Assembly (NCBI GenBank): GCA_013400155.1
Contig: VXBM01000416.1
Location: forward strand, 186,001-250,000
Length of the DNA: 64,000 nt
DNA from: Helopsaltes ochotensis
Taxonomy: Eukaryota; Chordata; Aves; Passeriformes; Locustellidae
Direction: 5' to 3'
Part shown: positions 10,884 through 22,773 of the stretch, one piece after another
How positions within the stretch are numbered: position 1 is the stretch's first letter
Layout of the letters: the number at the start of each line of letters is the position of its first letter
The notes under the pieces: model-generated
What the model was told of the DNA's origin: nothing
The model's database searches: none
The model's input: only the letters and a program-made list of their open reading frames with translations
Made by a program: the position numbers and the translations under genes

Positions 10884-13751
10884 TCTGTGATCTGTGTAAG
10901 TTGTCATGATAGAAAGTAATTTGTTATTCTGGAGCCATTAACATTTTTTTTTTTCCCGCATTAAGAATATTGCCAAGTTTGCACTTTAATTCCTTCTGCT
11001 GACAGCTAGTTTTCACAATGTCTTGATTTAGTTCTCTTTTTTATTATTACGATTCCAGGTAGAAATGTTTTCATTTATCATTCACTAGGCGTCCTGCATG
11101 TGGCCAGGAGGTTAAAAAAGAACTAGAAAAGGCATTGCTGAGGAAAAGTTCACTAACACTGTATTTTGGATGACATACAGGTACTATATTTTCTTTCCAA
11201 TTTTGCAAGAAATGCAAAATACAGCATAATCCTTTCAGGGCACTTGCCTTTCCTAACCCTCACGTCTGGCATAGATCTCCTAAATGATGATCAAACCTTA
11301 TCTTTTATGACTCCAGGGCACTGCAGAGCTACAGGAATAAGGTCTCTGCAGTCACAACAGGTAACTATTAGTCAGAACTTCTGCCTTCTGTCTGAAATTC
11401 ATTGTCACAATGACAGATTGAAACTTTATGATCCCCCCCCTGAGCCAAGGACAGCCTTTCTGGGCTCCTCATGGACATTTCAAAAGCCTTCAGCTGGTTC
11501 AGTTTGTTTCTTCCCCATGAAAGCAACCTGTACTGTGCTCACACTTAGCCCTGTCTATCACTACAGCCACTCCACCAGCTTGCAAGTGAGGCACAATTTA
11601 AATTGTGCTTTGTTCTTTGTCTTTCCCAACCCTGGAAAGTTAGTAGTGCCTCTGAGGTGGCCATGTCCTCTCCTACAGGCAGTCTGGGGTAAGATGAACC
11701 CGTTGTGACACGTGGGAGTGACTCTGCTCCTAAGTGACCAGCCAAGCTCAAACAGCCATGGGCTGTCAGTCATTCATCCCCAGGGAAATGAGTTTTGATA
11801 GAGGAGTCTTTAAGGCTGAATTGTAAAGGAATAATAGAATTCTCTGCTTCTCATTTCTAATCCTTGGAGATCCAGCAGATATGCCCATCTGGGAAACAAA
11901 TGCCCATTAGCATCACTTCACTGCACAGCACCACTTTGACTTACAGGATGGCAGTCAGGAGAATTTACAGGAAGGTACCTGGGGATACATGATTCCTGCT
12001 ATATGCCACAGACACAGAGTCTCAGGTGCTTTTCCCAACAGGATCTACCTGCATGCTGCCAAGATGAATTTCTTTTCACAAACTGGACGCTGTCACTGCC
12101 AGCCTTTAATCAGACTCATAGAGCTCTAATAGGGGAATATTCTGGAAGCTCCAGGGGATATCTCTGGCAGTAATCCAGTACAACTACTGCACACACCATC
12201 CGCTCTAAGTTACGTTCAATATTTTTCATATTAACCTGGAATTACCCTCATTAATGGGCAAGATGTAATAGTAAAGTAAAACCAAATTTATTTAACAGTA
12301 TGAAGACACAGGGAACTGCATACATGGGCACACAGATAAAGAAATGCAATCAGCGTTCCTTGCAGCCACATGATGTTTTTACTTAGCTTCAATGACTTGT
12401 GCTCTGTTCAGCCACTCATGAAAATCAAGAAAATTCCAGGATGGTGCACACTGATGTCACAGTTCAGGAGAAGAACCTCTAGGCAGTAGGAGAAAAGTTG
12501 AACAGCAAACTTGATAGGGAGTTCTTCCTGGAAACCCCATTGAAAATAAATGAATCTGCAGGTGTTTCTTGTAGCTTGGTCTTAATAAATCAGTTTTAAT
12601 CAGAATGTCAATTCATATCTCCCTTGCTAATGCTACATGACATAGTATTGGGTTTTGAAATTAAGTCCCTTACTAGATTAAGTGAGAGCAACTTCATTGC
12701 AAATAAACATGGTTCTTGTAATAAAAATATGAGTTTTCTGAGCATAAACACTTTAAGACTAATATATAAATTTCAGATCAGTACAGAACTAACAACCATA
12801 CTCTACTCAGAAAAGACTGCATGAAAGAATGCAGTCCATCATTGTTAGAGCTGAGATAGAGAAGCAAGACAATAAATCGAAGGATAACAATGCAGTTTGT
12901 GCACTGGGGCCATAATAACAGCTTGGTAATCATAATGTATTCTATTTATTGTTCATTTCCACTTTTTTTTTAATGGAAAATAATGTTCCAGTATAGTCTG
13001 AGATTTTCGTTTCTATTTTGAAACAAGGAAATTAATGATTTGTGTTCTGCAAAAACATTGGGGCGGAATTACAATGGAAAGATAATTTGCTGTTAAAAAA
13101 GTAATGAGAAATGTTAGTGTAATTTTGGTTGGGTTGCATTTAATTATCAATAAACCCGTGGAGCTCAGCGTTACTAGACATGATAAAAGTTTTCAAGGAA
13201 AACTTGTACATTTTGAAGGGCTAGTGGGGTTAGTAGAGTCCTCCCAGTAAATTGGTGCAGCTGGATGACTTGATCACGGAAGCAAGGCAGTTGCCTCTAG
13301 TCTCTTCCAGTATAGGTAGAAGAATTATGAGATACAACAAAAAGTTCCCCAAAAGGTTTTGCTGCTGTTGGTAATGTAGTTATGTACCTCCCATAGGTTA
13401 GTGGGACCTCATTAGCCAAAACTAGAAATCACTTAGAAATCCTCAGGCAAAAGAAGGTGTGGTGCAGAAACTCGAAGTGCTGAGGACACTCGGGCTCTGG
13501 GCCATTCCTGCAGGTTTAAATGAGGTGAAGCTTTCCACTCACTAATTGCAAGAGAGGAACTTTATGTGATATATTAAATGGGAGTCCTCAGTAAATGCTC
13601 AGAATTTCTGTAAAGCCCTGGAGTCATATGGAGAACTGGTGTTTCCTCTATCAGCCACAAGCAATGTTCATACCCCAGCCTTGTTTATTTCTTCTGCTTC
13701 TGTGTTTCCTGAAGTATATTTCTCCCTCACACAAATGATGTTTTTTGAAAG

Positions 13752-13796
13752 CTTTTTTTTTCCTTTCTTTCTTTTCTCTTTCTTTTTTTTTTTCTT
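13752..13796 (+). repeat. Pure polypyrimidine tract
   Basis: About 45 consecutive C/T bases with T runs of nine and eleven joined by ctttctttc-type units. Low complexity; no gene. Confidence 0.9.
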
Positions 13797-14980
13797 GTGT
13801 TGCACTATCATTAAAGCTCATATTACACTTTGAATAAATCTGTGGAGAAAATTGTCAAAACTTGTGGGTGGGTGGGAAGCTCACACTCAAAAGTATGTTA
13901 ATGAGCATTAGTTCATTAGTTCACCCGACATTCAGAATAGTAATGTGGTGTAGCACTGACAGTGCTGCAGAACCAGCAGTGCTGATGGCAGGCTTTGTTT
14001 CTGGCTAAGGTTCTGCCTTAGCTCCAGCACTCTGGAAGGGTCAGGTTCTCCTTGGGGCAGCAGCAGGTGCTGTGAAAGTGGCGGGATTTTTCTGGGAGGA
14101 GCAGACAGTTCTGCTTCTTTACTCTGGGTTTGATACTCTTGGTAAACGACCATGGAAAGAATCAGGTGGAGATAGGGTGGAGGTTGTCTGAAAGTGAGAG
14201 TCTGCCATCTCAGCTATGGAAGGAGAGCTGTACAAGGGACACGTGGAGTTTCTTCAGGAAAATGGCCAAAAAAAGCCCCAGCCAAATGACATTAGTGGAA
14301 TTCTGTGATTTTGAGAGGGTGAATTTTCTTTTCTGTCTTAGCACACTACTGAGAAGTCTGCCTTTAGTGCATGGAAAACGGTCAGAACAATCACATCATT
14401 TGACACTTCATGTTTAATTATAGGCCAGAGAATTTCACCTCTAACATTCATTTAGTAAAAGCGGAACAGGGTAACCAGGGTTTATCCTCTTACCGTGAAA
14501 AACAGAGTTAATCTCTGCTTTCCACTGTGTTTTAAAAGAAAGTGGCCACAACTGCAATGTAAAAACCTAATTGGATAAGGACATTTTAGGAACAGCTACC
14601 CTGATCAAGCTCTACATCCAGGGCAGCTGCAGGAATGCCAGTGAATCCTGAGCAGGCAGTGAAGAGACCAAAATGTGCCTGGCAGGTAGAGACGACTTTC
14701 AAATACTGGGAAACTTCTAGTACTAATAGTAAGACTAACAGGTTTTTGAGGCTTTTGAATTTGCATGTAAGCATTTTAATTTGACCAAAATCCAAGCTGG
14801 GTACTCAAGTGCATTTTGGAATCTGAGACCTGTGGGTGCCAAATAAATCAAGTAAACTCAGAAAATAACCAAAGAATTTAGGAAAAGCACCAGAGGCTGA
14901 GAGCAAATGAAGATGTAAGTAGTTGTAATATAACAGTCTGAATTTTATTTTTCCTTCTATCTTTTCTGCTTCTCTTACCT

Positions 14981-15045
14981 CTTCAGAGGACACAGTCTTC
15001 TTTTTGGTTTTTTTTTTTTTTCTCTCTCTCTCTTCTCCTCTGAAG
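14981..15045 (+). repeat. Polypyrimidine tract between 10-bp inverted arms
   Basis: A T-rich then (tc)n tract, broken only by gg at 15006-15007, occupies 14996-15041. It is bracketed by cttcagagga (14981-14990) and its exact reverse complement tcctctgaag (15036-15045). The arms leave a 45-base loop. Confidence 0.8.
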
Positions 15046-16390
15046 TCTTGGACATTAAAAACCCAGAAAAGTGGCTGTTTACATTCTGAGTCTGGTCCTA
15101 ATCCTGTTGCTACAACAGATTTGATTCTTTATTTGCCAAGGTATCTAGCTTAGTTGATGTGGAATTCACCAGATTAATGCTGCTTTAATAATATAATTAA
15201 AACCTAAGTTTAAATTGACATAATTAATTAATGCAATAAAAAAGTATAATTCAAGCTGTTTTTTAAGAAGAACTGAAGTTTTATTTATAATGAATTCTTG
15301 TAAGTACTACTAAGACCATTTAGTTAAGAAACATTACAGTGATTAATGCATAGCTGTTTTCATTTTAATACTTGATTTATATATCAGATCTGTATTTGTG
15401 CACACTGTCAAACTTTATTCTGTTCTTGTCAAAATACTTATTGCTTCTGACAGGTGTAACATGCTCACATTAATCCTTAATTCCTTGATTCAATTTTCTA
15501 ATTGCTTTTTTGGCACAAGTTTGGAGCCATTTAGTCTTACGTGAAGTATTTGTCTTATGGTTTAATAATGCACTTTTAAAAATTGGATGCACCTAACTTA
15601 GAATGCTGAAGAAAATATATAAAGGGATATTACTTAGTACTGAAAATCAAAAGTTTTATAGCACTTCTGAGAGGCCTCCCTTCTTGGAATACAGATAGAA
15701 CGAAAACACTTTATACCTTTCATCTTCCTGTATTGACAATGTGAAGTATTTTCATAGATACAAATTGGTGTTGAAGTTTCTGTGCGTTTTGCCCAATTTT
15801 GATGAACACTTAAGAGCAGCTCCATGAACATTTCCTGAGTCATTCTTCTCCTGCTCTTCTCACCTCTTCAGACCTCTGCTCTGTGCTGCCCATCCCACCC
15901 ACCACGGGGGCACAGAACCCGCTTCCCAGCTTCTCCTTGCTCTGCACTCTTAAAGCTGATCAACTCTTTCATTCCCAAACAGACAAATATATTAATGCAG
16001 GATTTGCAGGGGGGTTTGATACTTAAATAAATAGACTCATCTCTTTGGCTGCTTTCATTTATAAAACATGATCATGGCGTACAATGCCATGTGGTTTTCT
16101 GCCAGCAATGATAATATTGACGTCTGTCCTGTGGAGCAAAAAAAAAAAATAAGTTGGACCAAATCTATTTCTTACAGAAGCAGATCCAAAAGAACCTTCC
16201 CAAAGCTTGGTATTTCCTCATAAACTTGCCAGGCAGCTGTACTTTGGCTTTTTAGGACTTTCAGAAAAAGATTGGGAGCATGTAGAACCTTTTCTCTAGT
16301 AAAAATCTAGGAACCTGTGGAGATGACTCCTGATACTTATTTTCTGTATATAAATGCATGAATACACACTTAAATTGTGGATAAAACTTC

Positions 16391-16418
16391 ATCTTTTTTT
16401 TTTTTTCTTTTTTTTATA
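16391..16418 (+). repeat. T-rich tract
   Basis: T-rich low-complexity run with a single interrupting C in the middle, followed by a generally pyrimidine-rich stretch to about 16580 that gives a meaningless 68-codon hydrophobic ORF. Confidence 0.8.
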
Positions 16419-18927
16419 TCACCTGATTTAATCCCAGCCCTCTCCACTTATTTCTTCTTTCTACATCCTCTGGGTTACTCTTCTTTTTTCCCTCTCAATA
16501 ATAATGTATGTTCTTTGATCCTTTTATTCCGTTATAGTTTTCTGCCACTTTCTTTTTCACCTTCCCACCTCTTTCTGTCATAATGTGTGTAAAAAATGGA
16601 ATATAGGAGTAAAAGTTTATCAAAGAAGTGTTTGTTTATTATGACTTCCACCGATAAAGTTTTATTAATCTGTGATTGTTATTTGAGGTTTTGGCAAATT
16701 ATGTAAGTCACTTTCTGTACAAGGGGAAAAGAAAAAAGATAATTCTAGCAAGTAAATCATGGTAGCTTACTGCTTTGGGCAAACAAACTTGTGCCTTATC
16801 TCTTCCAAAAAACCCGTGGAAAATGCATGATAAATGGCACATTTCAGAGAACATGTTATGTCCCTGTGAAATAACTTTGATTCATGGTTATGTATTTATC
16901 TTTAAACAACTGACAAACCTCAGGCTATCTAAATTATTATCATTTGCTCTATGCTACTGTGTTATTTTGCTAGGGAACCTGAATGATGTGAGGTAAGATA
17001 AGACATCTTGCTTTTGCAGTCATAATTTTTTATAAAGAATAAATAAGCACAAAATTCTTACTGTATTTTATTTTTGGATGAAGTCCTTTGAAAGAGTATT
17101 TATCAGATATCATTTCCTCCAATTCTGTTTTGAAGAGCATTCGTATAAACTTCAAACAGAGAAGGATGGGGCCTGTTGATCAAAGGGTTTATATTACACA
17201 GCAAAAGAAAATACCATCATTTGGATTTATAAGAAAGTAATCACCAAATTAAAAGTCATAGTAATAAATCTGCTCCTTTCAGTTGTGTGTCTGCATAAAG
17301 TATTCTGAATTACATTTTAAAATGAAGATCTTATTTTCTCTATGTTTTCAAATAGTTGTTTGATTTGCTGTTGTGACAAGTCAGGAATATTGACTTAAAT
17401 GCTCTATTGCTTGCATTAGTAACACCGGCTGGAGCGTTTGGGGTTTTAGTTTTCTGTTTCATCATTTGGTAAAGGTTTTGGTGAATGTAAATTGTCATTC
17501 CCTATATCATGGCCATTTTAAATTAGATGTCATTGTTTACCCAAGTTCTTTAATGCTGTTGCTTTAAAAGAATCTACAGAAATGCCTTTTAAATATGACC
17601 ATGAAGTAAAAAGAAAAGAAAAAAGTATATTTATCTATTTTTCACTGAGCAGTAATAAATGTTGGTTACTTGGAGGTAGAAAAATAGAAAATTACTATTG
17701 CTTTACATGATGGAAGTGCCTTTGTTTTCCTTGTATCAAGTATTTTGCAGCATATTTAACTTGGCTAAACTATCATTTTTCTTAGAATACTGGAATCAGT
17801 AGACATTTATGTATACATTGCAATTTTTATGTAAATAGAAAGTTCTCTGGCTTTGAATTTTGCATCAAAATGTGGAACTCATATTTTGCCTTGGAACATG
17901 ACAGACATTTAGAAAATTTACAAACAGAAAAAGAAACGCTTATGCTGATTTTGACCTAATGTTTTTAGAAGTATCTTTAGTGCTTGACTAAATGTTTAAG
18001 CTCTCAAAAGTGAAATGCCTATCTCTGAGTGAACACAAAACTTGGAAACATGGAAATGTGGATACATTGTAAATTTTCATCTTAAAAGCTTATTATTCTA
18101 TGCCTTTGTGGACTGCTTGGCTTTTTTTCTCAGCTTCTATTGTACTTGGTAAATCCAGAACAATATGGTGGCAACCATTTAGTTGAAAGCTAAGTGCAAA
18201 TGAAATTATCTGTATAGTTAGTGAGAGTTTGGTAACAGCACAAACCCACTGCCATCAACACCACTGCTATCATAGCTTTATATAAGATAAAGCAAGGTGA
18301 TTATCACACAGGGAACATTGTCAGAGAGTTTCTAAATATACATAAATACAGTAGCACTGAACCTATTTTTTGCATATACAAAAAGAATCAGGAAGGTCCT
18401 GCCTTGGAGAAATAATTTCCTTAGCAGGAGAGACAGAGAGAAGGCAGAATTCCTGGTCTGGGGATCTCAAGAGGGATCGACTATCTTTAGCTATTGGTAT
18501 ATAATATAGATTTGCTCTCATTTTATCTTTTTGGCATTAGGCAGGCTAGGTAATGGATGCTGCTGAAGCAGAATTCTTTCACATGGATACTTCTTAATAG
18601 AGATGGAGGAGTTGGCTACTCTCAGATACCAATGTGTGTATCAAAAGGTTTTGCTGTTTTCTGAGCTTTAATTTGATATTGCTACATTTAGCAAGTTATA
18701 AAATTCAGTAGAATTTTTTTCTTTATGATGATTTATTTTCTTGTTTGGTTAGATCTGCAGCGTGGGCTGTCAGGACCCATTTTTAAGTCGATTATAACAT
18801 GGTTCGGACAATCTGAATGCAAAGAAATAATTAGGAAAAAAAGATCTTCCCACAGTTGCAGCGTGCCTTAAAATAAACTGAAGGTGCTCAAGTAAAAATG
18901 GAAGGTAAATCTCAAAGGTTAACCTGG

Positions 18928-18944
18928 GTGTCTTCCTTTTCCAG
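18928..18944 (+). promoter_or_regulatory. 3' splice acceptor of the ATRNL1 exon
   Basis: A pyrimidine-rich tract (gtcttccttttccag) ends in the AG at 18943-18944, directly before the GGT glycine codon. The reading frame closes upstream with an in-frame TAA at 18906-18908, so the conserved peptide must begin at or near this acceptor. Confidence 0.88.
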
Positions 18945-19059
18945 GGTGCTCCTAAGCCGATTGCCATCGAGCCGTGCTCAGGAAACAGAGCTGCCGTCCT
19001 GACGGTGTTTTTGTGTCTGCCCAGGGGAGCGTCAGGGGTTCCACCACCCGGGCAGTCAG
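18945..19059 (+). CDS. ATRNL1: Attractin-like 1 internal coding exon (cytoplasmic tail segment)
   Basis: The 115-bp exon reads GAPKPIAIEPC at its start, then RAAVLTVFLCLPRG, and ends PPPGQS plus the first G of a split codon (entry phase 0, exit phase 1). This is the strongly conserved cytoplasmic tail that follows the single transmembrane helix of attractin-family proteins. The paralogue ATRN has a serine and then FVRLPRG where this exon has TVFLCLPRG, so ATRNL1 is preferred; this rests on remembered family sequences, not an alignment. Attractins are large type I membrane proteins with CUB, EGF, kelch, C-type lectin and PSI domains outside the cell. The tail of ATRNL1 has been reported to bind the melanocortin-4 receptor C-terminus. 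The exon has about seven CpG dinucleotides, unlike the surrounding DNA, and no internal stop in this frame. The next tail segment (expected GLA..., about 40 residues to the stop) and the preceding membrane-proximal exon were not found here. ATRN itself is the alternative identity. Confidence 0.93.
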
Positions 19060-19065
19060 GTAAGG
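19057..19065 (+). promoter_or_regulatory. 5' splice donor of the ATRNL1 exon
   Basis: The sequence CAG|GTAAGG matches the metazoan donor consensus closely. It falls exactly where the conserved PPPGQS peptide stops resembling the family, leaving one base (G) of a glycine codon to be completed by the next exon. Read-through would continue open to a TAA at 19139-19141, but the residues after the donor look like random translation. Confidence 0.9.
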
Positions 19066-19340
19066 CTGCTGTGCTGGGTGTTGTGTCTGTCTCCTTCTGC
19101 ACCCTCTGCCTGAGCAAAATCACCCTCCCAGATCGAAAATAATGGCACAGCAGATGGATACGAGGAGCTGCTCGGTCGAGCTGATGTTAAGCTTAGTCCC
19201 AATGTTTCATTTTCCTTGGGAATTTGGTGTGGTGTCCAAATAAAAAGCCTAGTGATTGAGCCAGCCACATTTCATTAGGACTTCCTGAAGCCGTACCTGT
19301 GCATGTCAATACGCTCCAACGTTGTCTCTCAGGGGGAAAA
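19066..19340. other. Exon-proximal intronic flank with elevated CpG
   Basis: The 280 bases after the donor keep a CpG level above the background (gatcgaaa, atacgagg, gctcggtcgagc, agccgtac, aatacgctccaacgtt). The gctcg-gt-cgagc motif near 19172 is a short perfect hairpin. Intronic flanks of conserved exons often stay conserved for splicing control; this is inference only. Confidence 0.4.
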
Positions 19341-21655
19341 AAAATTTATATGCAGCCACTTCCATGGTTTCAGTTCAAGCTGCTGTAAATGAGGGTGCGC
19401 AGGGAATACCAGTGAGTATCTTCACTTCAGGCTAAAATTTAGTGCAGTCTAGTTTGCACCATAAATCCCAACGATTTGCTGGCTGGGACTCAATTAAAAT
19501 ACTAGTATTTCCCAGAATGCCTGTCAGATAAAACCTGGAATTGTGTGAGTGAATGCTTCTGTAGGGAGGTGTTCACTTTGGAAGTGATCCCAGCTCATTT
19601 TAAAGTAGCACTTGCATTATCTGGAAGCACTTCTTGTGGTGACCTACCTTTTCTGCTAGATCAGTGTACAAAAACATTCTCATAAAACACTTCCTGAACA
19701 GGAGGTACCTCGCTGCACCTTTAAAGCCCTTTAAATAGCTGCCTACAGTGGTGTGATACGAAAGAGCCGTGACAAGGAAGTTTAGACAGGAATGTGACAC
19801 TGCACGTGTGACCAGTTCGCTCATTCAGAATTCACGGGAGCTGGAGCCAAAAGGAACACCTTTGTAAGAAATAGCAGACTGCATGGTATGTGCCCAAAAT
19901 GCAGGAATAAACCAGAAAATATGCTTTCAGGCTAACTTTTATCATTAAGAGCCAAAAAATATATCCTTTTAACCTTCAAAAATCCATTTAAGAGATTAAA
20001 AAGTATTGAGTAATGATGAGGGCAAACTCAGTTGACTTATGTTGGAAATAAGCTCAGCTGGGTGTTCTTCTTTTGACCTGATCACTATCTGTTATTTATT
20101 TGGGAGTTTTAGTTCATTTTTTGAGGGCAAGGGGTGTTATATTTTTTTCCCTCTGAGTTCTGAGATGAGGACTTAGTTCTTAAAATGCTGTTTATAGCTT
20201 GGAATATCATTTTGGGAAGTGCTATGAAAATAAAAGCGTTACTGATGCTTTGTCAAATACATTTCCTGGAAGAAATATATAAATGTAAGTGCTCTGAAGA
20301 GAGCAATGAGGGTGGAAGGATGTTTAGCTTATTCCCTATTCATGTTTTAAGGAAATGAAAAAGAAATGAAGGTGTTTATAGTCTTGCAACGAGAAAAAAC
20401 ATTATGAAAGGAAATTAAAAGTAATTGTTGAAATTGAAGCTTAAAATGTTTTTGGTGGGAGGTTTTTGTTGCTTTCAAATTTACCTATGATGTACATCTT
20501 GACAGTAAAAATGTTTTCATTTAGTTTCTTCATAATCAGCTTCTATTTACCATATAAAGGAGTCTTTGAAAAGTAATTGCTGATCTTTTCTGTAAAGCAC
20601 AGACAGTATACATGTTTTGAAACAGGACTTGGCTTCAACAGCACATCAGATGTGTCATTCTGTACGTTTCTCAACCTGTGAAAGAATACACCTCTTTGTA
20701 AAACATGTTTTGTCCTCCTGTTATGTTCTGTCTTCTCATTACTTTGCCCTCCACCATCTTTGTAGGCATATATTTGGAATGCTGTTCTTCCGCCTGATAT
20801 TATGGTACCTGTCACCCACTTACTGTTTCAAACCATATAAATGATTTAGTCCTACAACTTCCACTTTGTTCAGGGTCAAAAGTGAACAGAAATGCTTGAG
20901 GTGTTCAGCCATGCTGGTTCGACCATTAGAGTGTATTAGATTATGTGGCTGTTATAATCCTTTTTTCTTGTGCCTGATGAGTTTTGGTACTCATGGATGT
21001 AAGCATGCCTAGGCCAGGCAGGAGCTATTATGCAGGTTTGTTGGCACACCTGTAGTTTTACTAATTCACTCCATTCCTGTCCTGCAGCACTACCTGCTGC
21101 TTCTTCCCTGGGCTGCCTGGGAGCAGATGCTGTGAACACTGCCAAGTTTTTGGAAATGACGTGGAAACTTCGAGCAGCACACCCGTTCTCTATGCAGTTG
21201 GTTTCCCTTATGACCTAAGTTAGACAAACCAGTGATATTGAGGTGGAAGTCGTGTGTTCAGTAATTATGCCTTGCCAAGTAATATTAGAATCCTCTATTA
21301 CTTGCACACAGCCATTTTCCAGCTCGTTGGGATCGTTCTAGGATAAAACTGACAGTGTGTCAAGCATCTTTGTTTAAATGATATGCCAATGATACTCATT
21401 CCCAGTTCACATTGGGAGAGTGTGGGATTCATTCCTTCTATATATACGTCCCAAACATAAGAAGGGGGTGCCTGTATTTTTATTGTCCTGCATTTTCTCC
21501 AAAATTGAGGAAGCAAATTCTTTACATAATAAATAGTCTATGCTCCCCTGGAGTTCCTAGTTGTATACCTAATTTTTTAAGCTCTGAATTTGAGTTTTTC
21601 TTTTCTGAGTTTTACATTAACAAATACTTTGTTGAAAAATGTCTCTGAATATTAA

Positions 21656-21700
21656 AGCAAACAAACAAACAAAAAACAACCCAACAAACCAATGAATAAA
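21656..21700 (+). repeat. (CAAA)n and A/C-rich tract
   Basis: caaacaaacaaacaaa followed by acaacccaacaaacc. Short A/C-only sequence of the same kind as 9614-9798, without a recognisable repeat body upstream. Confidence 0.85.
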
Positions 21701-22052
21701 TTAAACCCTAATGTAAAGGTTACTCTTTGTGCAGCATATGTTCTATACTTCACCTTTACTGGCAGCTGGAAGAGAAGCTGAAGCTACAGATGGTGGGCTT
21801 TGGCCAAAGGCTATGCACAGCAAAAAACTTCTCTAGGAGAGACCATATGTCCCAGTGCAGATCTGTGTGTTCTCTGCTTCCTGCAGAAAATACAACTTTA
21901 CGGACTTTCAACAACATTGTCTAGCACTCAGTCCTAATTCTGTAAGTTTAACAGTCAAACCGCTTAAAATTAATCTGTGATTTAAGATAGATTTTTTATA
22001 CAGATTGATCATGTAGATTCAGTCAAAATATTGATAAAAATTAATTTATTGC

Positions 22053-22065
22053 AAAAAAAAAAAAA
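22053..22065 (+). repeat. A homopolymer
   Basis: Thirteen consecutive A after ttattgc. No retroposon body recognised on its left. Confidence 0.85.
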
Positions 22066-22580
22066 GAAACACTAGTCATTGTGATTCATGTTTTAAAAAG
22101 GGATTTTTTTTCAATGAAGCAACTATTTGTGGAATTAAATATCCTGAAAATCTGGAAACTCACAAAATGTTGCCATCATGGTAGGTTGGGTGTTTCAGAG
22201 CAGACCTTACATTTTCTTTTGGGTGTAAGCTAACAATTCAGTTATGCTTCCCTTAAGTAACTGTTTTTAAGTAAAAGAAATGAGAAACAAAATATAAATT
22301 AGAATTCAATACATTAAGTTAAATTTCTCAGGTTGGATTGACTGATAGAATGTGTGCTTTCTTCATTCTTCAATTATCTTGTTCACTGCACTGTACCTGT
22401 GTAATCAGAAATTAGAGGGTCTAAAAAAAAATTAGCAGTTGTCCGTAGGGTTCGCACGTCTGTCGGTGCAAATGCATCAGTGCGGTGCATATGTGACTTA
22501 CGAGTTTTATGATACACTGGAAGCTAGAGGTTATCTTTTATTGCTGACCATGATTTAAATACCTTAAACACATGTATATT

Positions 22581-22773
22581 GGAGGTTCTGGAGGTTCTAG
22601 GTGGTCTAGTTCTAGAGGTTCTAGAGGATCCAGTTCTAGACGTTCTGGAGGTTCTACTTCCAGAGGTTCCAGAGGTTTTGGAGGTTCTAGGGGTTCCAGA
22701 GGTTCCAGAGGTTCGGGAGGTTCTGGGGAGGTTCTGGAGGGTCCAGTTCTAGAGGTTTTGGAGGTTCTGGAGG
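22581..22773 (+). repeat. Minisatellite with 9-bp unit (ggttctaga-like)
   Basis: About 21 imperfect copies of a 9-bp unit, consensus near ggttctrga with ggttccaga and ggttttgga variants. Because the unit is a multiple of three, long ORFs appear on both strands (Gly/Ser/Arg-rich on +, Pro/Glu/Leu-rich on -). At least one length slip (near gttctggggaggttctgg) breaks the 9-bp register, and neither ORF has flanking coding-like sequence, so I read it as non-coding. The TCTAGA hexamer recurs in several units. Confidence 0.93.

Larger units (their letters stand above)
11000..18900. other. Intronic sequence, unique and AT-rich
   Basis: Apart from the pyrimidine tracts no repeat is recognised. A 180-codon + ORF (11166-11708) has no domain signature and holds a run of nine C; I regard it as chance. 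The stretch 17400-17620 is AT-rich with homeodomain-type aattgtcatt and ttaaattaga motifs and could be a conserved enhancer, but I cannot show that. Confidence 0.55.
1..18944 (+). other. ATRNL1: Upstream ATRNL1 intron (partial; continues left of the window)
   Basis: This stretch lies between the window start and the acceptor of the ATRNL1 exon, so it is inferred to be one intron of at least 18.9 kb. I looked for the preceding exon (expected to encode the WASRRREQ-like membrane-proximal and MASRPFAS-like segments) and did not see it. Contents supported by sequence are listed separately: a palindrome, one CR1 tail, an A/C tract, a G-quadruplex motif, pyrimidine tracts and two GC/CpG-elevated patches. 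ORFs here are short and show no recognisable domain. Confidence 0.75.

Noticed and set aside
11166..11708. 180-codon + strand ORF as a gene
   Set aside because: The translation has no recognisable motif and the frame crosses a run of nine C and ordinary intronic sequence; opposite-strand ORFs overlap its 3' part.
16925..17001. Small exon between gctag and gaggtaaga near 16974-16995
   Set aside because: The piece would be about 19 bases, has no recognisable peptide and does not match the missing ATRNL1 segment.
18770..19123. 117-codon minus-strand ORF
   Set aside because: It is antisense to the ATRNL1 exon; the + strand has the conserved peptide and both splice sites, so this is a shadow frame.
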